From the NCBI RefSeq assembly GCF_024713975.1, contig NC_091102.1, positions 24,091,001 to 24,155,000 on the forward strand: a DNA stretch of 64,000 nt. Reading direction: 5' to 3'. The position numbers were made by a program, and so were the translations under genes. This DNA comes from Paralichthys olivaceus. Its lineage: Eukaryota > Chordata > Actinopteri > Pleuronectiformes > Paralichthyidae. This document shows, in pieces, positions 55,246 through 64,000 of the stretch; position 1 is the first letter of the stretch; each line of letters begins with the position of its first letter. The notes beneath the pieces were generated by a model. The model worked only from the letters and a program-made list of their open reading frames with translations, ran no database searches and was not told where the DNA came from.

Positions 55246-55593
55246 TCTCTCTGTCCCTCTGCCCCCCCACATTCATTTATTTATTTTAATACATGTCAAT
55301 GACTATTTCACTTTGTCCTCCCATAGTCTCTCTCTCTCTCTCTTTTTCTCTATCTCATTTCAGATATCTCTCACCCCGGAACTTCAGGACAACAACTTTT
55401 ACCATTATTACTATTTTTAATTACAATATTTCAGTAATTAATTATTATATAAATTGTGCCTGTTATCACTAATAAATAATAGTCTTTACACTGTTGTTTA
55501 CATTTTAACTAGTCAGATCTGATCACATCTATCACTCTCTCTTCTCTCCCCACTTTTCCATCCATCTCTCCTCTCCTTTTTCTTTGCTACCGG

Positions 55594-55705
55594 TCGAGGC
55601 AGATAAGCGCCCACACTGAGTCTGGTTCTAGAGGTTTCTCCCTGTTGATGAGGGAGTTTTTCCCTTCACAGTCTCAGAGTGCTGCTCATTGTTGAACTGT
55701 TGGTT
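55594..55705 (+). repeat. Common fish interspersed repeat (unit 3)
   Basis: Same repeat as 34755-34866. Confidence 0.6.
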
Positions 55706-55764
55706 TCTCTATTTAACCATGTCAGGATGTAGATGTTTTAATAGTTGGCCAGACTTAAAGGTGG

Positions 55765-56220
55765 TGTTACGGTTTTGTTGTGGCTGGACCCGGAAGCAGA
55801 CACAGAGAGGAACAGTTTGTGAAATGAGTTTTTTTTTTTTTTAATGAAAAGCTTGTGGCAGGCAGGCAACAGGCTGAAGGCTGGCTGAGGGTGAGCAGGA
55901 GCGAGGGCATGCGGGTTGAGCTCTGGCGATCCTGAGGCATGGGAAAAAAACAAAGTGAGTCACATGTACAAAAAACAAGCGAGGAGGTTCTTTTTCTAAG
56001 AAACACTACGAGTGAAGCTGAGAGTGTGAACCACAGGAGTGACTGTAACAACCTGGCAAGGAGTGGAGGAGAGACCTGGGTATTTGTAGCGCTGGTGATG
56101 AGGATGATTGAAGCCAGGTGTAGAACTCATGCCAGGAGTAGAGACCACACCCACGCACACCCGAGGAGGAAAAGGAGGAGGGACATGGAAAACACCACGG
56201 AAACGGCACAAGCCATGACA
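55765..56220 (-). mobile_element. Solo LTR, duplication GGTGG (unit 3)
   Basis: TGTTACGG...CCATGACA with GGTGG at 55760-55764 and 56221-56225. Confidence 0.85.
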
Positions 56221-56225
56221 GGTGG

Positions 56226-58217
56226 AGTGAAAAGTCATCAGTTGTGGAGAGGAAGGGATGTGAGGAATAATGATGTTTTATGTAGTATCTCCAGGAAGAC
56301 ATTCAATGTGTTACACTTAGTTATTTATACAAAAAGTATAACAACAAGTTGTATGACATTCAAAAAAGGGAGTGCTAGAAGGAGAACGTTGCCTGGATCC
56401 TTTCTCACCATCTCATAGCTGGCTACTGGAGGTCATGCCTGTTGGAATTAGTTTAAATCCCACTTCAGTGTGCCTGAGGAACATTTTTGTGAAACTCTCT
56501 GCATCATTTTGTGTAAAGAGTACAGAGGCATTTGTGTTTTATAGAACTACCTGCAACATATATCCACTAAGAGCTCCTCTCTGAGTAGCATTCGTTAATA
56601 GGAGGGAAATGTTAATTTTCAAAGCTCGACTCCCACATGAAAAGGGATGATTTATTCTCTTTGCCTGCTCAGCCCGACAGTTACTGGGAGGGGACAGTAT
56701 CTGCGAGTCTTCAAGGAAGAGAGATTCCTTTTGTGACTTTATCATAGATTTACCGAAATGTGTGATGCCATGCTCCGGAGGTAGCACATTTGTTCTGTTT
56801 GCTTTATCTGTATTTCAGATGTGGCATCTTTGTTCTATAGAGGAAGGGCAGGTGGATTGATCTGCCAAGAGGGAGAAAAGAGGGAATGCAAAGTCCCTCA
56901 GCTGTTAGAGAAACAGATCCTAGATGTGGGAAGGTTGTAGAGGAATGGGAATTTCTTTGATACAAATGCTCGTACGCATTTTAGGACCTGGCACACATAA
57001 TACTACAGTGGGTACACATTCAGACACACAGGAAGTTAGCATGCTTTGGATACAGGATTTTACATCTTGGCCGGAGTATAGTACATTTTGGAATTCCATT
57101 TAAGTAACTGAATACCACCAATACATGCTGAAAACTTTAAGAAATCAATATTTGAAATCACTTTTTACACACAAGTATGAGTCCATCCTTACAAATTGGT
57201 TTATGATCTCTAAAGGATAACGTTATTCATTCTAAACACGTGTAGACATGTAGTGGAACCTATGATTTCTCGCATTAAACTGAAAACGAAGTTTTAGTGA
57301 AATTTCTGAGAGAGCTGCTAAAATGTAGCTTTGAGCTGCTAAAAAATGTTGATGCACACATCTGAATCATCCTCAGTTAATACTACGTGTTTAAAGCTAC
57401 AGTGCTACGAACTTCAGTGTTTCCCCTCTGATTTTTTTTAGCAACGGGGACCAACCCCTCCAACTTATGAATAAACAAATACATAAACAAATAAATTGAT
57501 AAATAATAAAATAAATCGTAATGTAATTATTTTGACACTCTACATATCAATGCACCAAGGCTTGTGTGCTGAAACACTCAGTAAGGTGGCCTTGCTTCCA
57601 GTGCAACCAGGCTCATTAATGAGAGATTTAGCTCCTCTGCTCTTTTCTAATCACTCACACGTATAATATGTATGCTCCTGGATAAACAGGGCGTCAGATC
57701 TTCTGCAACAACAAAGTTAAACACTGTTTTATGTCATAATCTGCAGGAGGAATTTTTTTGGTGTGTGTGCGTGTCTGCCTGTCTGTCGCTCTTCACACAC
57801 ACAAAAGTTATTTAGTTCTTAATTGATGTTGAAGTGCATGCATGCAAAATGGTGGACTATCAAATTGTATAAATACTTCTCATAAACTCTGGAGCGAATC
57901 AAACAAACACAAAGTAGGGTTCACTACTGTTCAGATCCTAATTACATCTAATTAGTGTTTATTGTAAATGTGTAAAGTGAGCACAGGTCAGTGGGGGAGT
58001 GAGGAGGGAGGACATGCAGCACTGTGCAAGGATACAGGATTCATAAGGTGCGTCTGCTCTGATCCTGAAGCAGCAGCTGCAAGAATTTTGAGTGGAGGGG
58101 AAACCCTTGACTTGCTATGTAAGTAGGATCTCAGAACCTAAAGTGCAGACACATGACAAAGGCAGATAATATAAACGTGAGCTACAATGGCACTCAGTAA
58201 AGTGCATATCAGTCCCC
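56226..58217. other. Unassigned spacer of unit 3
   Basis: Nearly identical to 35383-37393; no supported gene. Confidence 0.5.
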
Positions 58218-58221
58218 TTAA

Positions 58222-58587
58222 AGGTTCAGTGTGTACGATTTAGGTGAAAGGGATTTTTGGCAGAAATTGAATGTGAAATAATCCTTGTGATGTTTTCACT
58301 AGTGTGTTTCATCTAAATTGTATGAATTGTTGTTTTCTTTACCAGAGAATGAGCTCTTTATATTTAAATACTTTATATTTACATGGAGGGGGGTCCTCTC
58401 TGTGGAGGCAGCCGTGTTTTTTACTGTCGTCCAAACTGGACAAACTAAAACCTTTTGAGTTTTCATGACAACTGAAGTTCACCACAGGTTCTCTCTCATG
58501 TTTGGAAGGAGAGGGTGAGGTGAGGAGTATTCAGCTGCAACATGAAACTTCACCACCAGATGTCACAAAATTCTACACACTGAACCT
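58222..58587. mobile_element. TTAA-flanked MITE (unit 3)
   Basis: Same element as 37398-37763, TTAA at 58218-58221 and 58588-58591. Confidence 0.85.
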
Positions 58588-58966
58588 TTAAATGCAACCC
58601 ATGTAGATTTCAATTTTAATGAATGATCACAAGCTTACAACAGCGTCTCAACTGATTCTACAAAAACACAATATTCCATTCTTTCTTTTTTTGCAGTGTT
58701 CCCTATAAACATGAAATCAGGGCTTTATATCACTCCTATAAAAATGTTGGATTGGAAAAGCTCACTTTTCTGTGTTATGACCAGCAGAGGATGACTCCAA
58801 CAGTAGTTTCTGTAGAAGTCTATGAGAAAATGATTCTCACTTGATTCATAATGTCAGTAAACATAAGGAGTTTATGAGTTTATAAGGAGTTATCTCTAGT
58901 TTCATGTCTTCTTAAATACAATATGATGTTCATTGTATAAAATTGCGGTCCATCTACAGTCAACTG

Positions 58967-59139
58967 TGGCCGTGAGAGCTCAATGTGCTACAAATGTAGA
59001 AAACCATGCAAATAGAGAAAACACAATTCATCCATTTGACGACAAATATGCTGCAAAAGGTCACAACACAAGCAAATACAGAAACTCTTAATTTGCAAGT
59101 GTTTTCTTGATTAGCAGTACGTTGAGCCCTCAACCGCCA
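58967..59139. mobile_element. MITE upstream of gene copy 4
   Basis: Same element and position as 27663-27835. Confidence 0.6.
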
Positions 59140-59271
59140 TACAAATACATCATAAAGCACTACATTAAAGGAATTTTTAGGGTTTATTGCTTTATTTATA
59201 GTTTAGTATAGTTTATTGTAGTTTAACTGCCTATTGATCAAAGCATCCTGTCCTGCCTTTGATCTTGACCC

Positions 59272-59279
59272 TATATATA
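59272..59279 (+). promoter_or_regulatory. TATA box of gene copy 4
   Basis: TATATATA as in copy 2, 80 bp before the ATG. Confidence 0.65.
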
Positions 59280-59351
59280 TAGGCGGCAAGAAGCATCTGC
59301 ATCATATTTTCTGAAGGACCAACATAAAATATTCAACTTGAGACAGGAACC

Positions 59352-62300
59352 ATGTCAACTAGTACGAGATTAGATAGTGAACCACGTCCCTCTGAGCAGA
59401 TCCAGAGGAAAGTCATCCCCTGGAAAGTGACAGCAGACTTGAAGCTGCACAAGGCTGAGAACCCCTGGGAGTCTTCAGTGAGGACAGGTGTTCACAGCTG
59501 CGCAAAGCCAGAGAACGATCCAGAGCAGGTCAAGACCCAAGTGGTGTTCAAACTGTTCCGCGGCATCCTTAACAGAGTGACCCCCGAAAAGTTAGATATC
59601 CTGGTGAATCAGGTGACTGAACTCGACATCGACACCAAGGAGAGGCTGAGCGGAGTCGTAGAGCTCACCTTCGAAAAGGCCATCTCAGAGCCAAGTTTTT
59701 CAAGGGTCTATGCCAAAATGTGCCAAAGCCTCAAGATGGTAAGTATGGCCTTTTGAATTCTTTGAAATTAAGCCTGTGAATGTTTGTGTGTTGATATTTT
59801 AGCTTAGATAGTGACAAAAAGCCTTCAAGTGTGAGGAATTGGTTCAGAGAAGGAGCACAATATGTGTCTGTGATCTACTAATAAGGACACAATCACTTTA
59901 ATATAATGATATGATAACCATGTCTGGTATATGTAACAGAAACGTGCTCCTGGATTGGTGTTTACCATTCAAGTCCTAGTTTACACATACCTCTACCAGG
60001 CTGATGACATGAATTTAGTGCCATAGTTCTGGGCCAATGGTCAAAGTAATGGGATCGAGGAACTGAGAAGCCATTTGCACTACATAACCCGACCACACGT
60101 CCTCTCCTGTCCTGTTTTCTCTCTTTGCAGCTCACAGTCCACACCCCAGATGGACTGAAAGTCACTTTCAACAAGCTTCTGCTCCTACGTTGTCAAAAGG
60201 AGTTTGAGAAAGACAAAGATGAAATCCTGAAGAAGAAACAGGAGGAGCTGGAGGCTGCTTCAGGGGTACAGTAACGTATTAAGAACTACCAGTTGGGTTT
60301 TTCATTTATGCACAAAGGAAGTCATGGTGATTGAACTTGAGTGACTGATGGAGGGGATCCAAAGACAACCACATACTGTGAAAGCATTATGCAAAGATGC
60401 TACAGAATCTTATCTATATTTGGAACTGTCATGTTAAACATCTGGGTTTTAGAGATATAAACTTAACTATCCCTCCGCTAAAGTTTCTTTTTCTTGATCC
60501 ATAATATTTTCAACATCTTTCCCTGACAGGACCAGGAGAAGAAGCAGCTCACTGAAGAGTTAGAGGAGATTAAATACAAGGCCAAAAGGGAGTCTGTGAG
60601 TAACCTGAAGTTCCTCGGTGAGCTGTACAAACTTAAAATGCTCACAGATGGCATCGCGTGCGACTGCATTACCAAGCTGCTCAAGGACAATGATGAGGTG
60701 TCCCTGGAGTGCCTGTGCACCCTAGTGTCTGCCATCGGCAAGCAGCTAGAACTTGGGATAAGAAAGGTACAACACTCACAGTTACATATAGAGGAAGTGT
60801 GTGGTAGAGAGGAAATTAAGTTCACATGCATACTCATTACATGTATATTAGTTCTAATGAATGTGTAGCTGGATTAAGTTTTAATTTGTGCTTGTCTTCA
60901 GACTTGTTTGGACAAGTGTTTTGATCAGATGAAGCAGATTGTAACGGTGAAGAGTACCAGCAACAGGATCTGCTTCATGTTGCAGGATGTGCTTGAACTT
61001 CGACTTGTAAGTTACAGAAGCAACACAAACCACAGATTTACACAAGGATATGCACTGGCAATCATGAGACAAATAAAGCAAAGTGCTTATGAATAGAACC
61101 AATCAGATCACAATGATTGATGCAAGTCCATCAGTGCTGAGACCTGCTTTCAAAATTGTTATGCAAAGAAAATGAAAATGTCAGAACACATTCACTGATC
61201 CACTGTGTGGACCACTATCAGCAAAATCTGACAAAGAATGTATTAGTTCAGCAGAATCAACAGAGCATTGCACCATATTACTTGGAAATATGATTCTATG
61301 TCACATTGTGCTGATCATCCAACACTATCCTGTTTACTGAAGGATCAGTGGGTTTAATCATTTCTTACATTATTTGTCCTATCTTGTTCTCATTTATGTA
61401 TTTTGTGTTCATGACTATAGGTATTATGTTGAATATGTTATCAGTCCCTTATTAATTAACATTTTATTTACATTTCACATAACTCATTTTCTTATTTCCG
61501 CTCTTCTAAGAAAGTATATATTTTCTGACGTCTAATATTCCTTGTTTGGGTCGATCTTGTCAAAAGTGGAACTGTTAGTAAAATATTTATCATTTATCAC
61601 CTGTGTCCTGCACTCTCCATCTCTCTCCCTTCCACCCATTACAGAACAAGTGGGTTCCCCGGCACAAGGACCAGGGCCCCAAGACCATTGGCGAGATCCG
61701 CAAAGAGGCTAATCTGGAGGGCCAGCGGTTCAACCAGCAGCCCCACCGACGAGAGCACCGATGGTTCAACCAGCAGCCTGACCGACGGGACAATCAACGG
61801 TTCAACCAGCAGCCTGACCGACGGGACAATCAACGGTTCAACCAGCAGCCTGACCGACCGGACAATCAACGGTTCAACCAGCAGCCTGACCGACGGGACA
61901 ATCAACGGTTCAACCAGCAGCCTGACCGACGGGACAATCAACGGTTCAACCAGCAGCCTGACCGACGGGACAACAGAGAGTTCAATCAGCAGTCTGATGG
62001 ACGGGACAACCGACAGTTAAACCAGCAGTCCGACCGACAGAGAGGCCAGCAGTTCAACCAGCAGCCTGACAGACAAGTCGGTCGATGGTATCAGCACCAC
62101 AGCACCTTCAACTCCACCAAGCCCAGTTTGACGGAGGAACAGCTTGAAAAGAAGTCCAGCGCCATCATCAAGGAGTACCTGAACATCAATGACATGAAGG
62201 TACGCTGATGAGCAGTTGTTAGAAGAATGAAATGATACCTTTAGCACCACTTTCCTTGACAGTTCCTTACCTCATTTCCTGTGGCTGCTTCACAATAAAA

Positions 62301-64000
62301 GTCGCTGTGTAGTTTGCTGGGTGAACAGTTTTAATGTGAAGCGGTAGCAGCACTTTGACTTCTCGCAGTAATAGTTACAGTTATGACCGTTACACTGAAG
62401 TTTCTGTAAACATCATCATTTATCTCTGTCTGTGTTATGTCCCTCACTGTCCCAACAGGAGGCGCTGCAGTGTGTGCAAGAGTTGAAGAGCACTCAGCTG
62501 CTATTCCTTTTTGTGAGAAAAGGGCTGGAGTACACGCTGGACCGCAACGCCACCACCAGGGAGCGCATGGGCCTGCTGCTGCACCAGCTCATAAAGAGTG
62601 GCATCCTCCCACCTGAGCAGTACTGTAAAGGGTCAGTGTTGAGTTCCACAGAGGTTTCACAAAAACAAAACCAGCCAAATGCTAATTCAGTTGGAAAATC
62701 TTCTTTTTGTCATCTTATTAAAAACCTTCAACTAGTTTTTTTTGTTTTGTTTTGTTAAATCTTCAAATACATATTGAGATGTGTGCTCTCTGTTTGTTCA
62801 GGCTTCAGGGAATCATCGAGGAAACTGAGGACCTGGCAATAGATATCCCCAAAATCTGGCTGTACCTGTCAGAGCTGCTCACTCCCATGCTCCTTGAAGG
62901 TGGGATCCCAATGGGAGTGCTTTTCAGGTAAGTAGCCAAAATAGAGAAGGAAAGTTTTTAATTTCTCATTCATTCACTGTTAATTTGTTCCTTGGTTTTG
63001 TCTCCAGGGAGATTTCAAAGCCTCTGATCCCTCTGGGAACAGCTGGAGTCCTGCTGGTTCACATCCTCAATGGACTGTGCAAAGCAATGGTGAGAACTGT
63101 CTCCATATGTGTCTCCTTATGTCCATTGTCTAGATTCTATGTAATATAATGATCAGTGGATGTGTTTATGAATCAGTCAGTAACTATGTGTATCTTCTCA
63201 TCAGAGCCGTGAGAAGGCAGGTATAATGTGGAAGGAGGCCGGCCTCCGGTGGAAAGACTTCCTGCCCGAGGATGAAGACGTCCACAAGTTTGTGACAGAA
63301 AAGGTGAGAGGTCACTCTCTAGCTTCATCACCAACTGAAAGATGATCTGAAATTTCAACTATGCTTTTGAGATATTAACAGGTTTAGAAACTAGTACGAG
63401 TGAAAGTGGAATATTGGAGGAAACGTCAGTTCCTTTGAAACAAAAATAGAGAAGAAACTGAAGATGGGTCATGATTTAAACTCTGTGCCATCTTCTTTAT
63501 GGTCAACTCAAAGTTGACAGTTAGGTTTTGTTAAATATGGTGAATTACAAGTGGGGGGAGTGGAGGAACCAGGAGGTGCAAGACATGTTAAACATTATGC
63601 CTCTGTCTATAGAATGTGGAGTTCACTCTGGACAAGGAGACGAAGGAGAGTCAGAAGAAGAAGCTGAGCTCTGCAGAGCAGAAAAAGGAGCTGGACACAC
63701 TGATTCAGGACAAGGCCGACAACCACACCATCGCTGATTGGATTGAGGTTTGTTCCTCCAGTTCAAATTCAATCTACAATCTGTTGTTGTTCTGGCTGAA
63801 TGTTTCCTCTGCATGAGAGGACTGCAGCTGTTTTCTACATGTTTGTTAATAAACATGTTTGTGTGTAGAACAACCTGGATGAGCAGCAGACCTCCTCCAA
63901 CACGTTCATCAGAACTCTGACGACCTGCATCTGCCAGTCAACAATCATCTGTAAGTCAAGTTCTTCACTTTCCTTATGAGAGAATATGGATAACAGACTA
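59352..64000 (+). CDS. eIF4G-like translation initiation factor, copy 4 (exons 1-11, partial)
   Basis: Exons: 59352-59738, 60131-60265, 60530-60766, 60902-61006, 61645-62199, 62459-62631, 62802-62927, 63008-63089, 63205-63303, 63613-63747, 63869-63950. Exons 12 and 13, with the end of the W2 domain, lie beyond the window. The visible frame is intact. Exon 2 has the 6-bp deletion of copy 2, but exon 5 has ten repeats with the PDRPDN unit and PHRREH start of copy 1, so this copy is a mosaic. Exon 10 has TLDKET where the others have TLGKET. Confidence 0.9.
61723..62082 (+). repeat. Coding minisatellite, 10 units of 36 bp (copy 4)
   Basis: Ten 12-residue repeats, closest to copy 1 (shares PHRREH and PDRPDN) but with QRF instead of QWF in the third unit and DRQRG in the ninth. 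Confidence 0.95.

Larger units (their letters stand above)
48302..58726 (+). repeat. Array unit 3 (10,425 bp)
   Basis: Same content and order as units 1 and 2. Confidence 0.95.
58727..64000 (+). repeat. Array unit 4 (cut by window edge)
   Basis: Homology to the other units runs to the last base, so the array continues beyond the window. Confidence 0.95.

Overview
The window is eukaryotic and most likely from a percomorph-type teleost fish. The reasons are spliced genes with GT-AG introns, a vertebrate-like eIF4G family, a tRNA-derived SINE and other repeats of fish type, Ty3/Gypsy elements, an L1/Tx1-type LINE relic, and hAT and TTAA-flanked DNA transposons. The species call is inference; no search was run.

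Layout. (1) 1-7857 is a nearly complete, minus-strand Ty3/Gypsy retrotransposon: partial 3' LTR, polypurine tract, pol, gag, primer-binding site and a complete 5' LTR. Gag and pol are intact and joined by a textbook -1 frameshift signal (slippery TTTAAAC, 4-nt spacer, 13-bp hairpin). (2) 7858-11320 is a decayed L1/Tx1-type LINE. Its ORF1 is split by a solo LTR (8299-8981, duplication GTGAC) whose removal restores the reading frame. (3) About 11.7-14.2 kb holds repeated ATCCRACCA-type motifs in opposite orientation on the two sides of a broken RING-like gene, then local tandem duplications and a 5S rRNA-derived fragment. (4) 14.2-27.4 kb is mostly non-coding: another solo LTR (15104-15730, duplication GTTAT), SINE and repeat tails, and a few exon-like ORFs I cannot identify. 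(5) 27422 to the end is the main feature: at least four head-to-tail units of about 10.4 kb, the fourth cut by the window edge. Each carries a 13-exon eIF4G-like gene.

The eIF4G-like genes encode a short protein (813, 787 and 801 aa in the three complete copies). It has the MIF4G, MA3 and W2 domains of eIF4G1/3 but none of the N-terminal half that carries PABP- and eIF4E-binding sites. A TATA box lies about 80 bp upstream of the ATG. The MIF4G-MA3 linker is replaced by a 12-residue repeat (consensus [12 protein letters not shown]) encoded by a 36-bp minisatellite with 10, 8, 9 and 10 units in copies 1 to 4. By architecture the product resembles a cap-independent, DAP5-like initiation factor, or a competitor of canonical eIF4G; this is inference.

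Every unit also carries the same passengers: a MITE just upstream of the promoter, an internally deleted hAT element inserted exactly at the stop codon (its 8-bp duplication CTGAAACT contains the TGA), a solo LTR (duplication GGTGG) and a TTAA-flanked MITE. These insertions therefore predate the amplification. Diagnostic differences pair copies 1+3 and 2+4 in the 5' part but 1+4 and 2+3 in the 3' part, which points to unequal exchange or gene conversion within the array.
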